64,000 nucleotides of DNA from Megascapheus bottae (taxonomy: Eukaryota > Chordata > Mammalia > Rodentia > Geomyidae): positions 620,001 to 684,000 of the forward strand of contig JANJXV010000153.1 in the NCBI GenBank assembly GCA_024803745.1. Direction: 5' to 3'. Of the stretch, positions 51,083-63,577 are shown in pieces. The notes below the pieces were generated by a model. The model was not told where the DNA came from. It made no database searches and worked only from the letters and a program-made list of their open reading frames with translations. The position numbers and the translations under genes were made by a program. Each line of letters begins with the position of its first letter. Within the stretch, counting starts at the first letter, position 1.

Positions 51083-54000
51083 CTAATGATTATGACGAAT
51101 GAGGGAAACCACTGAGCCTAAGTTCCTTTGAGTCTGGCTTACTTCACTTAATATGATTTGTTCTAAGTCTTTCCATTTCCTAACAAATGGGGCGATGTCA
51201 TTCTTTCTGACAGCAGCATAGAATTCCATTGTGTACAAATACCACAACTTGTTGATCCACTCATCAACTGAGGGACATCTGGGTTGGTTCCATATCTTTG
51301 CTATGGTAAATAGTGCTGCAATGAACATTGTTGTGCTAGTGGGTTTAGTATGCCCTTGTTTCTGGATTGTTGGGTAAATGCCAAGTACTGGAATTGCTGG
51401 GTCATAGGGGAGTTGTATGTTTAGCGTTTTGAGGCACTGCCGCACTGCTTTCCATAGTGGTTGAACGAGTTTGCACTCCCACCAACAGTGTAGTAGTGAT
51501 CCCTCCTGACCACATCCCCTCCAGCATCTGTTGTCATTCGTTTTCCTGATCCTGGCCATTCTAACTGGAGTTAGGTGGAATCTTAGACTTGTTTTGATTT
51601 GCATTTCTTTTATGACCAGAGATGTTGAGCATTTCTTCATGTGTCTATAGGCCATTTTTGTTTCTTCTTCAGAGAAGACTCTCTTTAAGTCTTTGGCCCA
51701 TTTTGTAATGGGATGGGTGTTACTTTGGAGGTTAGTTTTGGAGTGATTCAATTTTTTGAGTTGTTGATATATTTTAGATATGAGGCCTTGTTCCATTGTT
51801 TGGGTGGTGAAGATCTTCTCCCACTCTGTAGGCTTCCTGATTAGTTTACTAGCTATATCCGTTGCCATACAAAAGCTCTGCAGTTTAATGCAGTCCCACT
51901 TATCCAGCCTTTCTCTGATTTGTTGTGATTCTTGGTCCTTATTAAGAAAGTTTCGACCTGTACCAAGGAGGCCTAGTGTATCTCCTATTCCTTCCTGTAA
52001 ACTTTTCAGTGTGTCAGCTTTTACCTCCACGTCTTTGATCCATTTGGAGTTAATTCTAGTGCAAGGGGACAAAGAAGGATCCAACTTTAGTTTTCTGCAG
52101 GTGTTTAACCAGTTCTGCCAGCACAACTTGTTGAAGAGTCTATCTTTCTTCCATTCTATTTTTTTGGCTCCCTGGTCAAAGATTAGGTGGCCATAGGTCT
52201 GTGGTTTAATATCTGGGTCCGCAGTTCTACTCCATTGGACTTCAGGCCTGTTCTTGTGCCAGTACCAAGCTGTTTTGAGAATTATAGCTCTGAAATAGAG
52301 CCTTAAGTTTGGAATTGAAATTCCTCCAGCGCTGTTCTTTCTGCTAAGAAGTGTTTTCGCTATACGGGGTCTTTTATTATTCCATATGAAATTTTGAATT
52401 GCCTCTTCTATGTCTTTAAAGAATGACATTGGGATGTTGATGGGTATTACATTGAATTTGTAGATAGCCCTTGGCAAGATTGTCATTTTCACAATGTTGA
52501 TTCTTCCAATCCAGGAGCACGGGAGGTTTTTCCATTTCCTTAGTTCTGCTTTAATTTCCATTTTTAGGGTTTTAAAGTTTTCATCTAAACGGTCCTTTAC
52601 ATTCTTAGTTAAGCTAATTGCTAGGTACTTTATTTTCTTTGAGGCTATTTTGAAAGGATTTTCTTTCCTGATTATTGCCTCGTTCCTCTCAGTGTTGGCG
52701 TAAAGTAAGGCAGTTGATTTGTGAGGGTTGATTTTATGGCCTGCTACCCTTCCAAAGCTTTGAATCAGCTCAAGGATCTTGGAGGTAGAGTCTATAGGAT
52801 TCTTTAAATACAGAATCATGTCATCTGCAAAGAGGGATAGTTTTATTTCCTCTTTCCCTACTTGGATCCACTTTATGCTTGCTTCTTGCCTTATTGCACT
52901 GCCTAGGAATTCTAGTACTATGTTAAAAAGGAGTGGAGAGAGTGGGCATCCTTGTCTCGTTCCTGATTTTAGAGGGAATGGCTTTAGATTTTCACCATTA
53001 ATTATAATACTAGCAGTGGGTTTCTCATACACAGCCTTTATTACATTGAGAAATGTTCCATGGATTCCTAGTTTCTCCACATCTTTTAACATAAAGGGGT
53101 TTTGGATCTTGTCAAATGCCTTTTCCGCATCTATTGAGACAATCATGTGATTTTATCCCTGCTCCTGTTGATGTGTTGAATTATATTAATTGATTTGTGT
53201 ATGTTGAACCAGCTTTGCCTCCCTGTGATGAATCCAGTTTGATCATAGTGTATATTTTTTTTGATGAGTTGTTGTAGACGGTTGGCCAGTATTTTGTTGA
53301 GAAGTTTTGCATCGAGGTTCATCAAAGAAATGGGTCTATAGATCTCTTTCTTTGATGAATCTCTGTCTGGTTTGGGGATGAGGGATATGCTGGCTTCACA
53401 GAATCAGTTTAGTAAAGAAACTTCATTTTCAATTTCGTTGAAGAGCTTGAGGAGTATTGGTGTGAGCTCTGCTTTGAAGACCTTATAGAATTCAGCTGTG
53501 AATCCATCTGGCCCTGGGCTCTTTTTAAGTGGAAGTTGTCTAATTTACATTTCTATTTCAGAGCTTGAAATAGGCCTGTTGAGTTGGGTTAGCTCTTCTT
53601 TTTTCAGTGTATGTATGTTAATATTGTCTAGGAATTCATCCATTTCTTCTAGATTCTCAAATTTGTTGGCATAAAGGTTTGAGAAGTATTCCCTCATGAT
53701 ATTCTGGATCTTGGTAATTTCTGTCGTGATATTACCATTTTCATCTGCGATTTTGTTTATTTCGATATGCTCTCTTCTTTTTTTGGTAAGATTTGCTAAG
53801 GGCTTGTCCATTTTGTTAATACTTTCAAGAACCAACTCCTTGTTTTGTTGATTCTTTCTATAGTTTTTTTTATTCCAAATCATTTAATTCTGCTTTGATT
53901 TTAATAATTTGCTTTCTCCTAATGGGTTTAGGGTTGGTTTGTTGCTCTTTTTTCAGGAGGTAAGGTGAGACATTAACTAGTTGGTTTGCCATTTTTCCAA

Positions 54001-54921
54001 CTTGCTGTTTAGGCACTCCGTGCTATAAATTTTCCTCTGAGTACTGCCTTTGTTGTGTCCCTAAGGAGTTGATATTTGTGTGCTCCTTATTGTTAAATTT
54101 CATAAACAGTTGGATATCTGTTCTGATCTCTTCGATTACCCATTGTTTTTGATTCAACAATGTGTGGTTCAGTCTCCATGAGTTACAGGGTTTTCTTTGG
54201 TGGAGATGTGTGTTCAGCTCCAATTTGATGCCTTTATGGTCTGAGAGTGTGCATGGAATAATTTCAGTGTTTCTGAATCTGTCCAGGTTTGCTTTATGGC
54301 CTAAGATGTGGTCTATTTTGGAAAATGTTCCATGTGCTGCTGAGAAAAACGTATATTGTGGTGTTACTGGGTGGAATATTCTGCAGATGTCTGTTAGATC
54401 TAGTTGGTCTATATAGTTGTTCAGTTCTAAGGTTTCTCTGTTGAGTTTTTGCCTTGTTGATCTGTCCATAGGTGAGAGTGGTGTGTTAAACTCACCAACA
54501 ATCACTGTGTTTCGATCTATGTATGGTTTCAGTGTAAGTAAAGTTTGCTTGATGAAGTTTGGAGCTCCGGGATTGGGTGTGTAAATATTTAGGATTGTTA
54601 TGTCTTCCGGGAGGAAAGATCCCTTTAGTAGTATGTAGTAACCTTCTTTGTCTTTTCTTACTAATTTTAGTTTGAAGTCTATTGTATCTGATATGAGGAG
54701 GGCAACTCTAGCCTGTTTATGGGGGCAGTTAGCTTGATAGAGTTTATTCCAACCTCTCACTTTCAAAAGATGATTGTTTTTGGGTAAGATGTGTCTCTTG
54801 AAGTCAGCAGAACGATGGCTCTTGCTTTTTGATCCAACTAGACAACCTATGCCGTTTAATTGGAGAGTTAAGTCCATTGATTGAGAGTTAGGATTGAGAG
54901 ATATTTATTAGTTCCTACCAT
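51083..54921 (-). pseudogene. L1 ORF2, copy 4
   Basis: The 687-codon frame is open (51,083-53,146). The short upstream RT segment (53,143-53,325, ending RDKIT) shows the shared 1-bp loss clearly. A private TAA near 53,545 ends the RT-0 block. The endonuclease frame runs 54,023-54,877. The 2-bp loss near 54,881 is shared only with copy 1. Confidence 0.9.
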
Positions 54922-54969
54922 TTTTAAAAGCTTTTAGTAGGGCCTGTGTCTTGACAGTGCTTGTGGTCC

Positions 54970-56153
54970 TTAGATGGTATGCTGTTTAGGTGCCATTTCT
55001 TTCCCTATATTGCATTTATTTTGGTTTTCTATGTATAGAGCATCTTTGAGAATTCTCTGTAGTGTTGGTTTTGTTTCGACATATTGTTGCAGCTTTTCCC
55101 TGGAATGGAATGTTTTTATTTTTCCCTCAGTTATGAATGAGAGCTTAGCTGGCTACAGTATTCTTGGTTGGTAGTTATTTGATATAAGGGCATGACATAT
55201 ATGCTTACAGTCACTTCGTGCTTGCATGGTCTCTGCTGAGAAATCTGGGGTTATTCTGATTGGTTTGCCTTTGTAGGTTACTGATCCCTTTTCCCTGGCT
55301 GCCTGTAGGATCTTTCCTTTCGTTTCTATTGATCCAGTTCGGATCACAATGTGGCGGTGGGATGTTCTTTTCTGGTCAGGTCTGTTTGGGGTTCTAAAAG
55401 CTTCTCGTATCTGGATGGGCCTGCCCTTCTGGATATTTGGGAAATTCTCTGAGATGATTCCCTGAAGTATATTTCCAATACCATTGACCTCTTTCTCCAC
55501 GCCCTCCTCAGTACCAACTAGCCTTAAATTAGGCTTCCTAATTGTATCTTGGACCTCCTGAAGCGCTCTCTCATATTTCCTAGATTTGGATTGACTCATT
55601 TTCTGTTCTTTATAATACCTAAATTATCTTCAGCCACGGAAATTCTCTCCTCTGCAATGTCTAACCTGCTATCAAACCTATCTGCTTTATTTTTCATCTC
55701 CCTTGCTTCTAATTGCTCACTTTTGATGCCTTGCATCCCTTGTTTTAAATCATGTATGGATTTCTTTATCTCCTTGATTTCCTTTTGAGTGGTTAGCTCA
55801 GTAGCTTTATTTTCTTTGGACATTTGCTGGAGTTTGGTCACGTTTTTATTTGTGGATTCTTTGAATTCATCCATCTTTCTTTGAAAAACCTTTATTATGG
55901 CCTCCTTTATGGCTTCTTCTTTTTCACTTATCACCTTGTTTTTGCTTTCCTCTTGTTCAGGTATGGCTTCCTCCATTATCTCTTTCTTTATATTTTCACA
56001 TTTTTCATTAATGATGTTTATCAATTGCATTTGTGTAGCAATTGGAAGACTCTCCTCTAGGTTTGCCAGTGACTGTTCCATTGTCTGTTTACATTGGGTG
56101 GGGGATGTTGTTTCTTGATTTGACATTTTTCTTGAGTTTCTTGTTCTGCCCAT
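54970..56153 (-). pseudogene. L1 ORF1, copy 4
   Basis: Only the shared lesions, as in copy 2: 185 codons of coiled coil (55,596-56,153), then 148 codons of RRM/C-terminal domain (55,153-55,599). Confidence 0.87.
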
Positions 56154-56704
56154 TTGAAAATGGGAGCAAGATTACTACTAAATACGATTATAGTTTTTCA
56201 GATATAACCAACCTAGACCTCTGTAGCTGGCAGACACTAGATGTTCACAAGTTTTGATTGGTATTATCACTCTTTCTTTTTGTGCACTTACAGACCAGCC
56301 TAATACAACCACTGATAAGCGATTTATACCCAAAACAATAAGCCTCTCAATCCAATCTCTATTGTCTTTAAGTCCCTCTGAGCCTAGAGAATAATTAACC
56401 ACCTACATATACAATATTGCTCAACAGCCATCAAGTGTAGATCCGTGCAGTATAAGGGTTGAAAGACGAGCAGAGGTCCAGAGATAGAAAAAAAGAATGA
56501 GAGAGGTCAGGGGAGGTGCAAGAGGATTAACGTAGGAGTGTAAGAATATTGTAGTAATGAAGAAAAGTTATAGCATAAGGATAACTGACATAAGTTGGTA
56601 AGTAGGTAGCATATTTGAGTACAAAGTTTGGAAAGTATTAGAATAAAACTTATGTGTTGCTGCACGACTAGCTCTTAGCCCAACCAGTGGCCTCACAGTG
56701 GACC

Positions 56705-58085
56705 ATGGGATGGATCTGTTTTTCTTGTCTACATTGAGGGAAAGGGGTATTTCACAAGATGCAGAAGCGAAGATTTCAGAAGCAAATGCTGTGAGTGAAT
56801 TAGCTCGTAAAAAGCATTTTTATTTCCTTTTATCTTTCTGCCAGTCTTGGGGCTTGAATTCAGGGCCTGAGCACTGTCCTCGGGTTTTCTCAAGTCTAGC
56901 CCTCTGCCACTTGAGCCACAGTGCCACATCTAGATTTTCTATCTATGTGGTACTGAGCAATCAAACCCAGATCTTCATGGATGCTAGGCAAGCACTCTAC
57001 CACTATGCCAAACTCTCAACCCTGACATAGTAATTATAAAGTCATCATCATCATCATCATATCCAAATATCCTTTCTCCTACAAAGAATGAACACTTAAC
57101 TGTGTCTAATGCTTTTTTTTTAATTTCACTAATTCTTCTGTGTTTTTCCCTCTTGCATTTTTTACACATGACAGCAAAGCTAATCATCAGGAAAAAATTG
57201 ATTAGGATACAGAAACCTAATAATATCCTAGTAGATTGACGTCAAAAATATGTGCAAGATACCCTGTGTGTTTGACCTAGTGGGAGAGTCCTTGGCTACC
57301 AAGCAGTAAGCCTCAGGTTTGATTCCTCATTACCACATACATAGAAAACGCTGCAAGTGGTGCTGTGGCTCGGTGGGACAGCTAAAGCCTAAAGAAAGCC
57401 CAAGAACAATGTTCACACTCTGAGGTCAAGTCCCAAGACTAGCAAAAACAAAAAAAATTCGACAAGGGGCAAAATGCAGGCAGAGAAGGCACTGTGAAGC
57501 AAATGTTTTGTAAAGGTTGAGGGCAATATTGACCCTTAAGTTTGGATCTTACCTAAGAAAGGCTCCTTGAGCCTGAGACCAGACTGGTAGTTGGGCATAG
57601 TGGAAGACATTGGGATTGGACAAATAAGGTGTGCTGTATACTACATCCACATGTATATTGTGAGATCGGAGGAGAGATTCAGCCTCCAGTATGTCTTTCG
57701 TGAGGTCTTTTGTGAGCAAGGATCTTTGGTCATTGGGCCCTGAAAGGTGACCCTGCCTCCCTCACAATGGAACAGAATATGGAACCCTGGTAACCAAGCC
57801 ACTGTAACTAACAACCAGCTCAAGCCAGCTCACTTGGCCTGTGGCTCAGGAGGAAGAAAGATGTTGCTGTGCTGTTGCCAAAGGTCAGGAAACTCGAGTC
57901 TCAGGCATGGAAGTTGTGGATGTCTTACTCGAAGATGTACATGCTAGATCATTGCCAAGCCACAAATCCAGTATAACAGAACTTTCTCTAAGAAGAAGGC
58001 CAGGAAAATCCAGGGTAACCAGATGAGGTAAATTTCTAAGAAGAAATGTATTTGACCCCATCATCCTCCCCACACACTACAACTT
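56705..58085. repeat. Array spacer 5
   Basis: 1,381 bp, with the same layout as spacer 1. Confidence 0.9.
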
Positions 58086-58502
58086 TCTTTTTTTTTCATT
58101 TTTTTATTGTAATTAGTAAAAGGGTTAGATGATATTTGCCAGATAGAAGGTGCATTAATTCACATACATTGATACCCTTTCACATGTCTTGGTACCCATT
58201 TCCCTCCAACCCCACACCCCCCACCCGTCTTGGTTTTCCCCCCTTCCCTATCAAATTTCAAATATCCAAATACAAATAAATTCAATATATCAGATAACAA
58301 AGTGAGATACTATACCAATATGGGATAACCAAGGGACAGCAAGCGAAATGAGAGACAACATAGTACATTAAGGACAACAATCATTCATTATATGGCTTTT
58401 GTGTCAATATCCTGGAGGTCCTTTCAATTAGCTTCACATTATATGGCCTTATATATGGCCTTTTGCTCTATTGACAATCTCTGCTAGTAGAGCCCAACTT
58501 TT

Positions 58503-61500
58503 CTACTGATTATGACGAATGAGGGAAACCACTGAGCCTAAGTTCCTTTGTGTCTGGCTTACTTCACTTAATATGATTTGTTCTAAGTCTTTCCATTTCC
58601 TAACAAATGGGGCGATGTCATTCTTTCTGACAGCAGCATAGAATTCCATTGTGTACAAATACCACAACTTGTTGATCCACTCATCAACTGAGGGACATCT
58701 GGGTTGGTTCCATATCTTTGCTATGGTGAATAGTGCTGCAATGAACATTGTTGTGCTAGTGGGTTTAGTATGCCCTTGTTTCTGGATTGTTTGGTAAATG
58801 CCAAGTACTGGAATTGCTGGGTCATAGGGGAGTTGTATGTTTAGCGTTTTGAGGCACTGCCGCACTGCTTTCCATAGTGGTTGAACGAGTTTGCACTCCC
58901 ACCAACAGTGTAGTAGTGATCCCTCCTGACCACATCCCCTCCAGCATCTGTTGTCATTCGTTTTCCTGATCCTGGCCATTCTAACTGGAGTTAGGTGGAA
59001 TCTTAGACTTGTTTTGATTTGCATTTCTTTTATGACCAGAGATGTTGAGCATTTCTTCATGTGTCTATAGGCCATTTTTGTTTCTTCTTCAGAGAAGGCT
59101 CTCTTTAAGTCTTTGGCCCATTTTGTAATGGGATGGGTGTTACTTTGGAGGTTAGTTTTGGAGTGATTCAATTTTTTGAGTTGTTGATATATTTTAGATA
59201 TGAGGCCTTGTTCCGTTGTTTGGGTGGTGAAGATCTTCTCCCACTCTGTAGGGTTCCTGATTAGTTTACTAGGTATATCCGTTGCCATACAAAAGCTCTG
59301 CAGTTTAATGCAGTCCCACTTATCCAGCCTTTCTCTGATTTGTTGTGATTCTTGGTCCTTATTAAGAAAGTTTCGACCTGTACCAAGGAGGCCTAGTGTA
59401 TCTCCTATTCCTTCCTGTAAACTTTTCAGTGTGTCAGCTTTTACCTCCATGTCTTTGATCCATTTGGAGTTAATTCTAGTGCAAGGGGACAAAGAAGGAT
59501 CCAACTTTAGTTTTCTGCAGGTGTTTAACCAGTTCTGCAAGCACAACTTGTTGAAGAGGCTATCTTTCTTCCATTCTATTTTTTTGGCTCCCTGGTCAAA
59601 GATTAGGTGGCCATAGGTCTGTGGTTTAATATCTGGGTCCGCAGTTCTACTCCATTGGACTTCAGGCGTGTTCTTGTGCCAGTACCAAGCTGTTTTGAGA
59701 ATTATAGCTCTGTAATAGAGCCGTAAGTTTGGAATTGAAATTCCTCCAGCGCTGTTCTTTCTGCTAAGAAGTGTTTTTGCTATACGGGGTCTTTTATTAT
59801 TCCATGTGAAATTTTGAATTGCCTCTTCTATGTCTTTAAAGAATGACATTGGGATGTTGATGGGTATTACATTGAATTTGTAGATAGCCCTTGGCAAGAT
59901 TGTCATTTTCACAATGTTGATTCTTCCAATCCAGGAGCATGGGAGGTTTTTCCATTTCCTTAGTTCTGCTTTAATTTCCTTTTTTAGGGTTTTAAAGTTT
60001 TCATCTAAACGGTCCTTTACATTCTTAGTTAAGCTAATTGCTAGGTACTTTATTTTCTTTGAGGCTATTGTGAAAGGATTTTCTTTCCTGATTATTGCCT
60101 CGTTCCTCTCAGTGTTGGCGTAAAGTAAGGCAGTTGATTTGTCAGGGTTGATTTTATGGCCTGCTCCCCTTCCAAAGATTTGAATCAGCTCAAGGAGCTT
60201 GGGAGTAGAGTCTATAGGATTCTTTAAATACAGAATCATGTCATCTGCAAAGAGGGATAGTTTTATTTCCTCTTTCCCTACTTGGATCCCCTTTATGCTT
60301 GCTTCTTGCCTTATTGCACTGCCTAGGAATTCTAGTACTATGTTAAAAAGGAGGGGAGAGAGTGGGCATCCTTGTCTCGTTCCTGATTTTAGAGGGAATG
60401 GCTTTAGATTTTCACCATTAAGTATAATACTAGCAGTGGGTTTCTCATACATAGCCTTTATTACATTGAGAAATGTTCCATGGATTCCTAGTTTCTCCAC
60501 ATCTTTTTACATAAAGGGGTTTTGGATCTTGTCAAATGCCTTTTCCGCATCTATTGAGACAATCATGTGATTTTATCCCTGCTCCTGTTGATGTGTTGAA
60601 TTATATTAATTGATTTGTGTATGTTGAACCAGCTTTGCCTCCCTGGGATGAATCCAGTTTGATCATAGTGTATATTTTTTTTTGATGAGTTGTTGTAGAC
60701 GGTTGGCCAGTATTTTGTTGAGAAGTTTTGCATCGAGGTTCATCAAAGAAATGGGTCTATAGATCTCTTTCTTTGATGAATCTCTGTCTGGTTTGGGGAT
60801 GAGGGATATGCTGGCTTCACAGAATCAGTTTAGTAAAGAACCTTCATTTTCAATTTCGTTGAAGAGCTTGAGGAGTATTGGTGTGAGCTCTGCTTTGAAG
60901 ACCTTATAGAATTCCGCTGTGAATCCATCTGGCCCTGGCCTCTTTTTAAGTGGAAGTTGTCTAATTTCCATTTCTATTTCAGAGCTTGAAATAGGCCTGT
61001 TGAGTTGGGTTAGCTCTTCTTGGTTCAGTGTGTGTATGTTAATATTGTCTAGGAATTCATCCATTTCTTCTAGATTCTCAAATTTGTTGGCGTAAAAGTT
61101 TGAGAAGTATTCCCTCATGATATTCTGGATCTTGGTAATTTCTGTCGTGATATTACCATTTTCATCTGCGATTTTGTTTATTTCGATATGCTCTCTTCTT
61201 TTTTTGGTAAGATTTGCTAAGGGCTTGTCAATTTTGTTAATTCTTTCAAGAACCAACTCCTTGTTTTGTTGATTCTTTCTATAGTTTTTTTATTCCAAAT
61301 CATTTAATTCTGCTTTGATTTTAATAATTTGCTTTCTCCTAATGGGTTTAGGGTTGGTTTGTTGCTCTTTTTCCAGGAGGTTAAGGTGAGACATTAACTA
61401 GTTGGTTTGCCATTTTTCCAACTTGCTGTTGTAGGCACTTCGCGCTATAAATTTTCCTCTGAGTACTGCCTTTGTTGTGTCCCTAAGGAGTTGATATTTG

Positions 61501-62346
61501 TGTGCTCCTTATTGTTAAATTTCATAAACAGTTGGATATCTGTTCTGATCTCTTCAATTACCCATTGTTTTTGATTCAACAATGTGTGGTTCAGTCTCCA
61601 TGAGTTACAGGGTTTTCTTTGGTGGAGATGTGTGTTCAGCTCCAATTTGATGCCTTTATGGTCTGAGAGTGTGCATGGAATAATTTCAGTGTTTCTGAAT
61701 CTGTCCAGGTTTGCTTTATGGCCTAAGATGTGGTCTATTTTGGAAAATGTTCCATGTGCTGCTGAGAAAAACGTATATTGTGGTGTTACTGGGTGGAATA
61801 TTCTGCAGATGTCTGTTAGATCTAGTTGGTCTATATAGTTGTTCAGTTCTAAGGTTTCTCTGTTGAGTTTTTGCCTTGTTGATCTGTCCATAGGTGAGAG
61901 TGGTGTATTAAACTCACCAACAATCACTATATTTCGATCTATGTATGGTTTCAGTGTAAGTAAAGTTTGCTTGATGAAGTTTGGAGCTCCGGGATTGGGT
62001 GTGTAAATATTTAGGATTGTTATGTCTTCCGGGAGGAAAGATCCCTTTAGTAGTATGTAGTAACCTTTCTTTGTCTTTTCTTACTAATTTTAGTTTGAAG
62101 TCTATTGTATCTGATATGAGGATGGCAACTCTAGCCTGTTTATGGGGGCAGTTAGCTTGATAGAGTTTATTCCAACCTCTCACTTTCAAAAGATGATTGT
62201 TTCTGGGTAAGATGTGTCTCTCGAAGTCAGCAGAACGATGGCTCTTGCTTTTTGATCCAACTAGACAACCTATGCCGTTTAATTGGAGAGTTAAGTCCAT
62301 TGATATTGAGAGTTAGGATTGAGAGATATTTATTAGTTCCTACCAT
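58503..62346 (-). pseudogene. L1 ORF2, copy 5
   Basis: The RT frame is shortened to 665 codons (58,503-60,500) by a private TAA near 60,505, where the other copies have Leu. A private 1-bp insertion near 62,065 splits the endonuclease (61,914-62,300 and 61,445-61,927). FADD and the zinc-knuckle remain. Confidence 0.9.
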
Positions 62347-62394
62347 TTTTAAAAGCTTTTAGTAGGGCCTGTGTCTTGACAGTTCTTGTGGTCC

Positions 62395-63577
62395 TTAGAT
62401 GGTATGCTGTTTAGGTGCCATTTCTTTCCCTATATTGCATTTATTTTGGTTTTCTATGTATAGAGCATCTTTGAGAATTCTCTGTAGTGTTGGTTTTGTT
62501 TCGACATATTGTTGCAGCTTTTCCCTGGAATGGAATGTTATTATTTTTCCCTCAGTTATGAATGAGAGCTTAGCTGGCTACAGTATTCTTGGTTGGTTGT
62601 TATTTGATATAAGGGCATGACATATATGCTTCCAGTCACTTCGTGCTTGCATGGTCTCTGCTGAGAAATCTGTGGTTATTCTGATTGGTTTGCCTTTGTA
62701 GGTTACTGATCCCTTTTCCTGGCTGCCTGTAGGATCTTTCCTTTCGTTTCTATTGATCCAGTTCGGATCACAATGTGGCGGTGGGATGTTCTTTTCTGGT
62801 CAGGTCTGTTTGGGGTTCTAAAAGCTTCTCGTATCTGGATGGGCCTGCCCTTCTGGATATTTGGGAAATTCTCTGAGATGATTCCCTGAAGTATATTTCC
62901 AATACCATTGACCTCTTTCTCCACGCCCTCCTCAGTACCAACTAGCCTTATATTAGGCTTCCTAATTGTATCTTGGACTTCCTGAAGCGCTCTCTCATAT
63001 TTCCTAGATTTGGATTGACTCATTTTCTGTTCTTTATAATACCTAAATTATCTTCAGCCACGGAAATTCTCTCCTCTGCAATGTCTAACATGCTATCAAA
63101 GCTATGTACTTTATTTTTCATCTCCCTTGCTTCTAATTGCTCACTTTTGATGCCTTGCATCCCTTGTTTTAGATCATGTATGGATTTCTTTATCTCCTTG
63201 ATTTCCTTTTGAGTGGTTAGCTCAGTAGCTTTATTTTCTTTGGACATTTGCTGGAGTTTGGTCACGTTTTTATTTGTGGATTCTTTGAATTCATCCATCT
63301 TTCTTTGAAAAACCTTTATTATGGCCTCCTTTATGGCTTCTTCTTTTTCACTTATCACCTTGTTTTTGCTTTCCTCTTGTTCAGGTATGGCTTCCTCCAT
63401 TATCTCTTTCTTTATATTTTCACATTTTTCATTAATGATGTTTATCAATTGCATTTGTGTAGCAATTGGAAGACTCTCCTCTAGTTTTGCCAGTGACTGT
63501 TCCATTGTCTGTTTACATTGGGTGGGGGATGTTGTTTCTTGATTTGACATTTTTCTTGAGTTTCTTGTTCTGCCCAT
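62395..63577 (-). pseudogene. L1 ORF1, copy 5
   Basis: The coiled coil is open for 185 codons (63,020-63,577). The RRM block is truncated to 106 codons (62,703-63,023) by the same 1-bp loss as in copy 3. The shared TAG is also present. Confidence 0.87.

Larger units (their letters stand above)
50666..56704 (-). mobile_element. Array L1 copy 4, near full length
   Basis: 6,039 bp with the standard borders. Confidence 0.95.
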
